A stretch of 9,231 bases of DNA from Nitrososphaerales archaeon (GTDB lineage: Archaea; Thermoproteota; Nitrososphaeria; Nitrososphaerales; Gagatemarchaeaceae). This document shows, piece by piece, positions 1-6,600 of this stretch (the first letter of the stretch is position 1; every line of letters starts with the position of its first letter). Position numbers and translations under genes: made by a program. The notes beneath the pieces are model-generated. The model ran no database searches. It was not told the origin of the DNA and saw only the letters and a list, made by a program, of their open reading frames with translations. Where the stretch lies: contig JASHVX010000009.1 of assembly GCA_030044375.1 (NCBI GenBank), positions 1-9,231 of the forward strand. The letters run 5' to 3'.

Positions 1-1406
1 TCCCGTCGTCGACGCCCATCCCTGCGACAGACATCGACAGCAGCTCCACGCTCAAGAGCTGGGACCCGTCGGGCTCGAACTACACGGTCACGTACTCGTC
101 TCTAAATGCCAGCGCGGTCGGCTTCAACTACAAGGGATCGACGATCATCAACGCATCGATAACACCTAACCTGACCATCGCTGACTCGACCAACCCAAGC
201 CAGCAGCTGCCCTACGGGCAGGTCTTCTTCACGATGACGAAGTCGTTCACATTCAACTCTGCGCCCGGCCAGGACTTCACGTTCGCGGCGGAGGCCGTGA
301 TCAGACCTCTCGCACTGGTCAACGTGTCAGACATCTACGTGGACTTCATCATCTCAGGACCCACAGGGAACTTCTCCCTCGCGACGGTCAAGGACCCGGT
401 CCTAGGGCCGCTGGTCGACCTGACGAAGTACTCGGTGCGCGGGGGTTGGCAGGTGCTGGACATCCAGAGCGGGCTCACCTCGCTGATAAACATACCGGTT
501 CTCGGCAACACGACCGACCCCTCTGCCCTGATCTTCAACGCCACGGGCACGTATCACCTAACGCTGGAGCTCCAAGGGGTCCCTTGCCAGCCGGGAGGAT
601 ACGCTCCGAGCGGGACGTGCGTGCCCGGGACGAACACCAAGATCTCCGTGGACGTCTCGTCAGTCAGCTTCACCATAAGCGGCGACGCCTATGGGCTGCT
701 GGGCACCGACTCGCTAGGGAGGGACGTCTGGTCGGAGTTCGTCTGGGGGTCTCAGATCTCCCTCCTGATAGGTGTCCTGGCCGGCGTGGGCTCAGTGGCC
801 TTGGGCACCCTTGCGGGGCTGCTCGCCGGCTACCTGGGAGGGATGTGGGACGAGGTCATCGGCAGGGTCACTGACTTCGTGCTCGTGCTGCCGTTCCTGC
901 CGTTTCTCATAATCATAGTCTTCGTGCTTACGCAGAACCCGGCTCTCTATTCCGACATCTACTTCTGGATCATCATCGTGTTTATCATAGTCTCGTGGCC
1001 CGCCATAGCGAGGATCATCCGCAGCCAGGTCCTGTCGGTGAAGGAGAGGCCGTACGTAGAGGCCTCCCGCGCCGTCGGAGGCGGCACCGGCCACATAGTG
1101 AGGAGGCACATCCTGCCCAACGTGATGGGCCTGGTCTACTCCCAGGTGGCCCTGAACGTCGCGGGCTTCATCCTGCTCGAGGCTGCGCTCGACTACCTCT
1201 CGATATCGATCCACTCCATCAACACGATGACCTGGGGCATCATGCTGTCGCAGTCTCTGAGCTTCGCCACCCAAGACTCGGCGAACAGCTACGTCTGGTG
1301 GTGGTTCCTGCCGCCGGGGATCGCCATAGCGGCGCTCTCGCTGGCCTTCGTGCTCGTCGGATTCGCCCTCGACTCAGTGTTTAACCCGAGGTTGCGCGCG
1401 AGGTAG
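1..1406 (+). CDS. dppC: DppC/OppC-like ABC transporter permease, 5'-truncated, with large extracytoplasmic insert
   Basis: This is an inner permease subunit of a peptide/nickel-type (Dpp/Opp) ABC importer. It forms half of the membrane channel and couples to the two ATPases encoded just downstream. The frame is open from nucleotide 3 with normal codon use and no stop, so the gene begins upstream of the window; the ATG at 234 is internal. About 467 codons are visible. The first ~230 are polar, sequon-rich and beta-like and lack membrane helices. The family signature GTDSLGRD follows (near 700-726), then about five membrane helices. The EAA coupling loop, containing YVEASRAVGGGTG and HILPN, lies near 1050-1125. 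Family members are usually ~280-300 residues, so the extra length is an extracytoplasmic domain between helix 1 (outside the window) and helix 2, an arrangement known in some archaeal DppC proteins. The stop is 5 nt before the next gene. Family assignment is secure; the substrate is not. Confidence 0.93.
   Translation, partial: PSSTPIPATDIDSSSTLKSWDPSGSNYTVTYSSLNASAVGFNYKGSTIINASITPNLTIADSTNPSQQLPYGQVFFTMTKSFTFNSAPGQDFTFAAEAVIRPLALVNVSDIYVDFIISGPTGNFSLATVKDPVLGPLVDLTKYSVRGGWQVLDIQSGLTSLINIPVLGNTTDPSALIFNATGTYHLTLELQGVPCQPGGYAPSGTCVPGTNTKISVDVSSVSFTISGDAYGLLGTDSLGRDVWSEFVWGSQISLLIGVLAGVGSVALGTLAGLLAGYLGGMWDEVIGRVTDFVLVLPFLPFLIIIVFVLTQNPALYSDIYFWIIIVFIIVSWPAIARIIRSQVLSVKERPYVEASRAVGGGTGHIVRRHILPNVMGLVYSQVALNVAGFILLEAALDYLSISIHSINTMTWGIMLSQSLSFATQDSANSYVWWWFLPPGIAIAALSLAFVLVGFALDSVFNPRLRAR
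1400..1404 (+). promoter_or_regulatory. Shine-Dalgarno for dppD, overlapping dppC end
   Basis: GAGGT lies 7 nt before the ATG at 1412 and overlaps the dppC stop codon. It matches the archaeal 16S anti-SD (complement GGAGGTGA). This supports the ATG at 1412 as the start and suggests translation coupled to the upstream permease gene. Confidence 0.6.
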
Positions 1407-1411
1407 CCGGC

Positions 1412-2395
1412 ATGGCAGTGCTAGAGGTCAAGGGGCTACGCATGTACTATGCGACCACGGAAGGGGAGGTCAAGGCGGTGGACGGCATAGACTTCGAGCT
1501 GAACGAGGGCGAGGTGCTCGGGATAGCCGGAGAGAGCGGCTGCGGCAAGTCCAGCCTCGCGACCACCCTTCTGAAGCTCCTCCCCAAGAACGCGACAATC
1601 AAGGAGGGAAAGCTCATGGTCGACGGCCAGGACATGATCCAGATGCCGGACGCCGTCGTCAGAAGGGACGTCCGGTGGACCAAGGTGGCCATGGTCCCGC
1701 AGGGGGCGATGAACTCCTTGAACCCAGTGTTCAGGGTAGGAGACCAGATCACGGAGGCGATCCTGGCGCACAGCGAGATGAGCAAGTCCGAGGCCAAGGC
1801 GAGGACCGCGGAGCTGTTCAGGCTTGTCGGGATCGACCCGTCGAGGTACAGGGTGTATCCGCATGAGTTCAGCGGAGGTATGAAGCAGAGGGCGATGATA
1901 GCGATGGCGCTCGCCCTCCAGCCCAAGGTCCTGCTCGCCGACGAGCCGACGACCGCCTTGGACGTGGTGGTGCAGGCAGGCATCATCCGGCTGCTCATCA
2001 GCCTGAAGGAAGAGCTCAAGATGGCGATCATACTGATCAGCCATGACCTCGCGCTCGTGGCGCAGATGAGCGACAAGACTGCGATAATGTACGCCGGGAA
2101 GTTCGTGGAGTATGGGCCGAGCAAGAGGGTCTACGCGTCCGCCCTCCATCCATACACGCTCGGTCTCCTGAGGGCGTTCGCCGACATCCGCAAGCCAAAG
2201 CAGGAGCTGGTGTCTGTTCCGGGGTCGCCTCCCGACCTGGTGAACCCTCCGTCGGGCTGCAGGTTCAACCCTCGCTGCCCCTATGCGGAGGAGGTCTGCC
2301 GGGAGAAGGAGCCGCCCCTGCAGGAGGCGGAGGAAGGCCACTTCGTCGCGTGCCACTTTTGGAGAGAGATACAGGCGAGGGGCAAGCAGCCTTGA
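1412..2395 (+). CDS. dppD: Peptide/nickel ABC importer ATP-binding protein, DppD/OppD type
   Basis: This is a cytosolic ATPase that powers the Dpp/Opp-type importer, working as a heterodimer with the next gene product. All nucleotide-binding motifs are intact in the 327 residues: Walker A GESGCGKS (40-47), Q-loop Gln97, the signature FSGGMKQ (153-159), Walker B VLLADEP with catalytic Glu178, and H-loop His211 in ISHDLAL. The C-terminal oligopeptide/dipeptide-transporter extension is present, with GCRFNPRCPYAEEVC around 282-296 and a further Cys at 314. Cysteines in this region bind an iron-sulfur cluster in some family members; that is family knowledge and not shown here. Length is typical for DppD/OppD. 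It sits 5 nt after the permease gene and overlaps the next ATPase gene by 4 nt if that gene starts at its TTG. The specific substrate cannot be read from the sequence. Confidence 0.96.
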   Translation: MAVLEVKGLRMYYATTEGEVKAVDGIDFELNEGEVLGIAGESGCGKSSLATTLLKLLPKNATIKEGKLMVDGQDMIQMPDAVVRRDVRWTKVAMVPQGAMNSLNPVFRVGDQITEAILAHSEMSKSEAKARTAELFRLVGIDPSRYRVYPHEFSGGMKQRAMIAMALALQPKVLLADEPTTALDVVVQAGIIRLLISLKEELKMAIILISHDLALVAQMSDKTAIMYAGKFVEYGPSKRVYASALHPYTLGLLRAFADIRKPKQELVSVPGSPPDLVNPPSGCRFNPRCPYAEEVCREKEPPLQEAEEGHFVACHFWREIQARGKQP

Positions 2396-3447
2396 GCGAC
2401 GACGAGGTCGTGCTGAAGATAGACCACCTGACGAAGTACTTCTCGGTCAGGAAGAGCTTCCTGCAGGCCCTGTCGAGGAGCGCGTCCCAGATGGTCCACG
2501 CCGTCGACGACGTCTCCTTCGAGGTCAAGAAGGGCGAGGTCTTCGGCCTCGCCGGCGAGAGCGGGTCCGGGAAGACGACGGTCGTCAGGACCGCCCTGAT
2601 GCTCACGAGGCCGACGTCAGGGTCCATACTCTTCAAGGGCCAGGACATCAGCAGGATGTCTCAGCGCATGCTGAAGAAGTACAGGCCGAAGATACAGATA
2701 GTGTTCCAGGACCCGTACGAGTCCGTCAACCCCAGGATGACGATCTTCGAGATAGTCTCCGAGGGGCTTTACGTGAACAGGCTGGTCTCGTCAAGGGCAG
2801 AGGCGATCGACAAGGTCACGAAGGCGCTGAGGGACGTCCAGCTGACGCCGCCCGAGGAGTACATCAACAGGCACCCGCACGAGCTCTCCGGCGGCCAGCG
2901 TCAGAGGGTGGCGATAGCGCGGGCCCTAGTCCTGGACCCAGAGATCGTACTCGCAGACGAGCCCGTGTCCATGCTCGACGTGTCGATCAGGGCCGAGGTC
3001 ATCAACGTGCTGCTGGCGATAAGGCAGAAGAGGGGGATCTCCATCCTGATGGTCACGCACGACCTGGCGCTTTCGAAGGACGTGGTCGACGAGCTGGCGA
3101 TAATGTACGTGGGGAAGATCGTGGAGAAGGGGCCGGCGCAGCAGGTGGTCTCCATCCCCTACCACCCATACACTCACGCCTTGACGGCCGCGGTCCCGGT
3201 GCCAGACCCGGAGGCGCCGAAGGTCAGGGTGCTGGCGAAGGGCGAGATACCCACCAACATCTCGCCGCCCTCCGGCTGCAGGTTCCACCCCAGGTGTCCT
3301 TTCGCGCAGGCCGTCTGCGCCGAGAAGGAACCCCCGCTAGAGGAGGTGGCGCCCGGGAGGTTCGCGGCGTGCCACTTCTCGAAGGAGGTCCACGAGGCGT
3401 TCTCCAAGGGGCTCGACGGACCGGTAGGGAGCAATGCGGCGTTCTAG
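2392..3447 (+). CDS. dppF: Peptide/nickel ABC importer ATP-binding protein, DppF/OppF type
   Basis: This is the second ATPase of the importer and the partner of DppD. Numbered from the TTG start (351 residues), it has Walker A GESGSGKTT (55-63), Q-loop Gln106 in FQDPYESVNP, the signature LSGGQRQ (165-171), Walker B IVLADEP with Glu190, H-loop His223 and the C-terminal GCRFHPRCPFAQAVC region (295-309). I chose the TTG at 2392, which interlocks with the dppD stop (TTGA) and has GAGGGG about 9 nt upstream; the protein then begins MSDDEVVLKIDHLTKYF, as expected for the family. A GTG at 2350 is in frame and would add 14 residues and a 46-nt overlap with dppD, so it remains possible. The 3' end overlaps the next gene by 14 nt. 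A moderately long stretch (about residues 22-36) between the first strand and the core fits DppF/OppF-type subunits. Confidence 0.95.
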   Translation: MSDDEVVLKIDHLTKYFSVRKSFLQALSRSASQMVHAVDDVSFEVKKGEVFGLAGESGSGKTTVVRTALMLTRPTSGSILFKGQDISRMSQRMLKKYRPKIQIVFQDPYESVNPRMTIFEIVSEGLYVNRLVSSRAEAIDKVTKALRDVQLTPPEEYINRHPHELSGGQRQRVAIARALVLDPEIVLADEPVSMLDVSIRAEVINVLLAIRQKRGISILMVTHDLALSKDVVDELAIMYVGKIVEKGPAQQVVSIPYHPYTHALTAAVPVPDPEAPKVRVLAKGEIPTNISPPSGCRFHPRCPFAQAVCAEKEPPLEEVAPGRFAACHFSKEVHEAFSKGLDGPVGSNAAF

Positions 3448-4285
3448 ACTCGCGCTGGCAGCCCTCCTGATCCTCATGGCGCCGCTGCTGCCGCAGGCGC
3501 TGGCGGCGACGACCACCTCTAGCACGAGCACGGCAAGCACGGCCTTCCCGACTTTCTCGGTGCGGCCGGGCGACTCCGCCACATACACCTACGTCATCAA
3601 GGAGACGAACGGCCCGTACCAGAACGTAAGCGCCAACGAGGAGACAGTCAAGGTCGACGGCATCAACGTCACGGGGCCGGGGCAGGTGGGCTTCGTCGCA
3701 TACACGGAGTTCCTCTCCGAGTGGAACAACACGGCGCTCTCGGCCCCGGAGAACCTGGGGAGCAACGTCACCGCGGTCTTCAACCCTTACGTCAACGCGA
3801 CATACTACGGCGAGCCGTGGATAGGATGGTATCCCTTCACCTACACAGGGCTGCAGGCAGGGAGCGGGACCAACCTCCCCGTAAACGTGACCGTGCTCGA
3901 CATCCCGCTGCCGTCCGGCAACGTCACCGCGAGCGGCATCGTCCTCATCAACTTCACGGTGACGAAGACCTCCAACCTGATAGACATCAACTTCAACTTC
4001 GCCACGGCTACCGCCACTGCGGCCTACAGCCTGGACTACAACGCGACCACCGGTTGGCTCGAGACAGGCACCGTGAACGCGACGGCATACCACGTGAACA
4101 GGCTCTTCACATACAACCTGGTCGACTATGTCGGTGCGAAACCGGGCTTCAACCTGGTCTACCTAGCCTATGCCATCCCTGTCGCGATCGCGGCCGTCAT
4201 GGCCTATGAGATAATCAAGAGGAAGCCCAAGAGCGCCAGGAAGGCCTCGAGGATGAGGGAGAAGTTCACGGGCAAGCCATCTTAG
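3434..4285 (+). CDS. Exported, C-terminally anchored sequon-rich protein, likely importer-associated
   Basis: I do not recognise this 283-residue protein. It has a clear signal peptide (MRRSR followed by a hydrophobic core, likely cleaved after ALA at 24) and a short Thr/Ser linker (about 25-38). An all-beta-looking ectodomain follows with ten N-x-S/T sequons. Near 238-260 there is a membrane helix, then a basic tail (KRKPKSARKASRMREKF). This is the layout of an archaeal surface protein displayed outside and anchored by its C-terminus. The ATG overlaps the dppF coding end by 14 nt, so it is almost certainly in the same transcript and translationally coupled. It is not a typical solute-binding protein: it is too short, and I see no SBP_bac_5 features. 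Possible roles, all inferred, are docking a binding protein, stabilising the permease's extracytoplasmic insert, or an unrelated envelope task. There is some G/GGGA purine content before the ATG but no strong SD. Confidence 0.85.
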   Translation: MRRSRLALAALLILMAPLLPQALAATTTSSTSTASTAFPTFSVRPGDSATYTYVIKETNGPYQNVSANEETVKVDGINVTGPGQVGFVAYTEFLSEWNNTALSAPENLGSNVTAVFNPYVNATYYGEPWIGWYPFTYTGLQAGSGTNLPVNVTVLDIPLPSGNVTASGIVLINFTVTKTSNLIDINFNFATATATAAYSLDYNATTGWLETGTVNATAYHVNRLFTYNLVDYVGAKPGFNLVYLAYAIPVAIAAVMAYEIIKRKPKSARKASRMREKFTGKPS

Positions 4286-4303
4286 GACACAGGGCACCAA
4301 GTC

Positions 4304-4825
4304 ATGCTTCAGTCCGGCGACAGGAGGATGGTCAAGCCTTCGGTCCGGAGCGTTGTCTTCTCTCTGGCGGTCGCGCTCATCGCGCTCGTGGTAGCCCGTT
4401 ACTACTTCCCGTCTGACTACTATGTGCCAGTGGCCTCGGCCATCGTGGTGTCGCTCGGAGTGACATGGTTCATGCACAGGAGGCTCAGGCCCTACCTCCC
4501 CGCCCCCTATGGCGAGGGCAAGACATCCTCGATGGACGCGGCGAGCACGATGAGGTCGGGGCTGCTTCTCATAGTCGGCGGGATCGTGTGCCTGATCGGG
4601 GTGTTCGGGAGCGTGTACCTCCTGCCGCCGCCGGTCTACTTCAGCGTGATCTTCGGTCTGATGATAGGCCTCCCGCTGGCAGAGCTGTTCTACTTCGGGC
4701 TCGTCAACAGGCTCGAGAGGAGCACCATGACCAAGATCTACTGGGTGACGGAGGAGAAGAACGAAGGCGACGACCTGGTGCTCTTGAAGTCAGTGGCGAT
4801 GATCCACAGGCACGCCGGCCGCTAA
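4304..4825 (+). CDS. Small four-helix membrane protein, unknown function
   Basis: This is an unrecognised 173-residue integral membrane protein. Four hydrophobic segments are visible: VVFSLAVALIALVVARYYF, YVPVASAIVVSLGVTWFMH, SGLLLIVGGIVCLIGVFGSV and the stretch starting YFSVIFGLMIGLPLAELF. A charged loop lies between helices 2 and 3, and a cytosolic C-terminal tail of about 35 residues is rich in charged residues. It starts 18 nt after the previous stop and is the last + gene of the cluster. The ATG at 4304 is used here; an in-frame ATG at 4328 is directly preceded by AGGAGG with no spacer, which is too tight for a normal ribosome site, so the start is uncertain by 8 codons. The stop TAA overlaps the TAG of the convergent gene. 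Co-transcription with the importer suggests an accessory or envelope role; no family motif confirms it. Confidence 0.82.
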   Translation: MLQSGDRRMVKPSVRSVVFSLAVALIALVVARYYFPSDYYVPVASAIVVSLGVTWFMHRRLRPYLPAPYGEGKTSSMDAASTMRSGLLLIVGGIVCLIGVFGSVYLLPPPVYFSVIFGLMIGLPLAELFYFGLVNRLERSTMTKIYWVTEEKNEGDDLVLLKSVAMIHRHAGR

Positions 4826-5163
4826 AACTCCCACAGGCCCTTCCAGCTCTTCGCGGGGACGGCAGGCTCGAGCCCGCGCATCAGCACCTCCGCGCACATC
4901 CTAAGGTCGGCCGCGGACGCGCCCGCCTCTATTGCGTGCTTCAGCCAGATGGCCGACTCCCGCTTCTCGCGCCCCGGGATCAGGACCCTCAGGCCGACGC
5001 CCTTCCCCCTCTCGACCGTCACGTTGAACCTGTGGGGGGTCTGCACCATGAACTCGGTCACGTTCAGCGCCTGGTTCTTGAGGTAAGCAAAGCCGAGCTT
5101 CTTCAGGGTGCTCTCGACGTGCTCGGCAAGGAGCCTGTGCTCCGCCCTTACGATCACGTACAC
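4822..5163 (-). CDS. Hypothetical cytosolic protein, 113 residues
   Basis: I do not recognise this protein. It has no signal peptide or membrane helix. It begins MYVIVRAEHRLLAEHVESTL, suggesting a beta strand then a helix. A basic central part (HRFNVTVERGKGVGLRVLIP) and an amphipathic helix (ESAIWLKHAIEAGASAADL) follow, and the end is tryptophan-rich (KSWKGLWEF). The mixed alpha/beta pattern would suit a small nucleic-acid- or ligand-binding fold, but that is only a guess. The start is a GTG at 5163 with no SD; a TATA-like GTAATA centred about 26 nt upstream fits a leaderless message. A second GTG two codons inside is an alternative. The 3' end interlocks with the + strand gene through the shared CTAA at 4822-4825. 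Codon use is like the neighbours', supporting a real gene. Confidence 0.72.
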   Translation of the reverse strand: MYVIVRAEHRLLAEHVESTLKKLGFAYLKNQALNVTEFMVQTPHRFNVTVERGKGVGLRVLIPGREKRESAIWLKHAIEAGASAADLRMCAEVLMRGLEPAVPAKSWKGLWEF

Positions 5164-5188
5164 GAATGCTACTCTTGTCTGACGGCGT

Positions 5189-5218
5189 TATTACGCGTGA
5201 CGCTATTACGCGTGGCGC
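5189..5218 (-). promoter_or_regulatory. Two-copy 15-bp tandem repeat in promoter of the 113-residue gene
   Basis: TATTACGCGTGACGC (5189-5203) is followed directly by TATTACGCGTGGCGC (5204-5218), differing at one base. Each copy contains the palindrome ACGCGT. Read on the minus strand, each gives a TAATA element after CGCG. The copy nearer the gene is placed about 26 nt from the GTG start at 5163, as an archaeal TATA box would be. The outer copy could be a regulator-binding site or a duplicated promoter element. Repeat and spacing are seen; function is inferred. Confidence 0.5.
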
Positions 5219-5253
5219 TCTGTCTTAGAGGCAAGCAGCCGTAGTTGAAAGCC

Positions 5254-5274
5254 GCCCCTCCCCGAGGGAGGGGC
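5254..5274. repeat. Isolated GC-rich palindrome (9-bp stem, 3-nt loop)
   Basis: GCCCCTCCC (5254-5262) and GGGAGGGGC (5266-5274) are perfectly complementary around a CGA loop. The palindrome lies 35 nt beyond the 3' end of the propeller gene, so it could act as a 3' stem-loop for that message, but no long T-tract follows on the minus strand. The flanks (TTGAAAGCC before, CTATAGAAATAG after) and the stem resemble the terminal hairpins of IS200/IS605-type elements, though no tnpA or tnpB is present. Either reading is inference. Confidence 0.55.
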
Positions 5275-5308
5275 TATAGAAATAGCGGAGTTGACGCTGG
5301 ACTTCGTC

Positions 5309-6559
5309 CTACTTCGACGGAGGTGTGGTGGCCTGGGTGTTGGGCGTCGTCTTCGCCTTCGCGGGCTTCTTCCGCATGACCATGTACGCGATGATGATGA
5401 TGATTATCACCACCACGGCCACGGCCGCGTAGATGTAGCCGCTAGACGACGAACTCGTGCTTGTTGTGCTCGTCGTCGGCGTAGTCGACGTCGTGGACGT
5501 CGTCGAAGTCGTGCTCGTCGTCGATGTGGTTGACGAGCTCGTTGTCGAAGACGAGCTGGTGCTGTTCGTCGTCGGCGTCGAGATCACGGACAGCGTGTTG
5601 TTCACGTTGTTCGCCACGTACACGAGGCCGTTCGTCGCGTCGTAGGAGACGGCTTCAGGGTTCTGCATCACGGAGACGTTCAGGATCTCCTGGCCGGTCG
5701 CGGCGCTCAGGACGGTGACGTTGTTGTCGGCGGAGTCAGCGACGAATATGGTGCCGCTGGTCGGGTTGATGTCCAAGGCGTCTGGACCGTCCCCTGTCGT
5801 CAGGTTGCCGACGAACTGGTACGACGTGCCGTTCAGCGAGGTCAGCTGGTTGCTGAACTCATCGGCCACGTAGACCAGGTTGTTCGAGGCGTCATAGGAC
5901 AGTGCCACCGGGTACAGGCCCACGGTGATGTTGACTATGGGCGTGTTGTTGGACGCCTGAATCACGGTCACGTTGTTGTCGGCGGAGTCGCCGACGAACA
6001 CCAGGCCCGCGGTCGGATTGATGGCTATCCCTTGTGGAGAGTCACCCACGGTGACGTTCTGCATGACTACGTTGGTCGTCCCATTGAGCACGGAGACCGT
6101 GTTCCCTTGGTTGTTCACCACGTAGACCTCGTTGGTCGCTTGGTCCACTGCTACTGAGATTGGACCGAGGCCCACGCTCACGTTCAGGGCTACGTTCGTT
6201 GCCGTGTTTATCACGGTCACGTTGTTGTCTGCCGAGTCGGCGACATACAGCATCCCTGTCGTCGGGTTGTACGCTACCGCGTCGGGCGCATCGCCCACAC
6301 TGACGTTTGCGATCGGCTGGTTCGTGGTTGCGTTCACCAGGGTGATGTTGTTGTCGGCAGAGTCGACGACGTAGACGATTCCCTTCGCAAGGTTCACTGC
6401 TGTGGCGTCAGGCGAGTCGCCGACAGGGACTGTGGCGACGACGGAGTAGCTGTCAGCTGCGACCGTTGCCGCTACCATTCCTAGCATCAAAAAAGCGAAT
6501 GATACGGCTACGATGCTTAGCGCTTTCTTTCTCTGAACCTTCGAAGAGAACAAATGCAT
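5309..6559 (-). CDS. Surface-anchored seven-bladed YVTN-type beta-propeller protein
   Basis: This 416-residue protein has a signal peptide or N-terminal hydrophobic export segment (about 1-35). Seven repeats of ~42 residues with the YVTN/NHL-like pattern follow (about 37-327). A Ser/Thr-only stalk (about 328-373), a membrane helix (about 375-395, including a run of isoleucines) and a basic tail with MRKKPAKAK end the protein. Each repeat reads roughly VSVGDxPDAVAYNPTTGxLYVADSADNNVTVI, and seven blades would close one propeller. Many N-x-S/T sequons suggest glycosylation. Propellers of this class usually act in binding or as S-layer-type surface proteins, and no catalytic residues are evident. 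The ATG at 6559 has no SD; a TTTTTATA box about 28 nt upstream fits leaderless translation. The gene stands alone. The stalk is encoded by a near trinucleotide-repetitive tract around 5455-5580. The family is clear; the ligand is unknown. Confidence 0.93.
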   Translation of the reverse strand: MHLFSSKVQRKKALSIVAVSFAFLMLGMVAATVAADSYSVVATVPVGDSPDATAVNLAKGIVYVVDSADNNITLVNATTNQPIANVSVGDAPDAVAYNPTTGMLYVADSADNNVTVINTATNVALNVSVGLGPISVAVDQATNEVYVVNNQGNTVSVLNGTTNVVMQNVTVGDSPQGIAINPTAGLVFVGDSADNNVTVIQASNNTPIVNITVGLYPVALSYDASNNLVYVADEFSNQLTSLNGTSYQFVGNLTTGDGPDALDINPTSGTIFVADSADNNVTVLSAATGQEILNVSVMQNPEAVSYDATNGLVYVANNVNNTLSVISTPTTNSTSSSSTTSSSTTSTTSTTSTTSTTSTTPTTSTTSTSSSSSGYIYAAVAVVVIIIIIIAYMVMRKKPAKAKTTPNTQATTPPSK

Positions 6560-6582
6560 CGAATCAGGCTTGCGCCTTACCC

Positions 6583-6590
6583 TATAAAAA
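6583..6590 (-). promoter_or_regulatory. TATA box of the propeller gene
   Basis: Read on the minus strand this is TTTTTATA, preceded by CAACG and centred about 27 nt before the ATG at 6559. That is the archaeal spacing for a transcript starting at or within a couple of bases of the start codon. On the plus strand the same bases read TATAAAAA and sit about 26 nt before a possible TTG at 6613, so the element could in principle serve both directions. Confidence 0.65.
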
Positions 6591-6600
6591 CGTTGATTGA

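Noticed and set aside
234..1406. Permease gene starting at the ATG at 234
   Set aside because: The same frame is open with native codon use back to nucleotide 3, and a DppC protein needs a first membrane helix upstream, so 234 is internal.
2283..3470. Long + strand reading frame overlapping dppF
   Set aside because: Its product is Arg/Gly-rich nonsense typical of a shifted frame in GC-rich DNA, and dppF in the same place has every family motif.
3224..4093. 289-codon minus-strand frame opposite the exported protein gene
   Set aside because: Arg/Val/Gly-rich composition without motifs; the plus strand has a signal peptide, sequons and a membrane anchor.
5457..5645. Val/Asp-rich + strand frame, or a CRISPR-like or satellite array
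   Set aside because: The repetition is simply the complement of the Ser/Thr stalk codons of the propeller gene; there are no spaced unique spacers.
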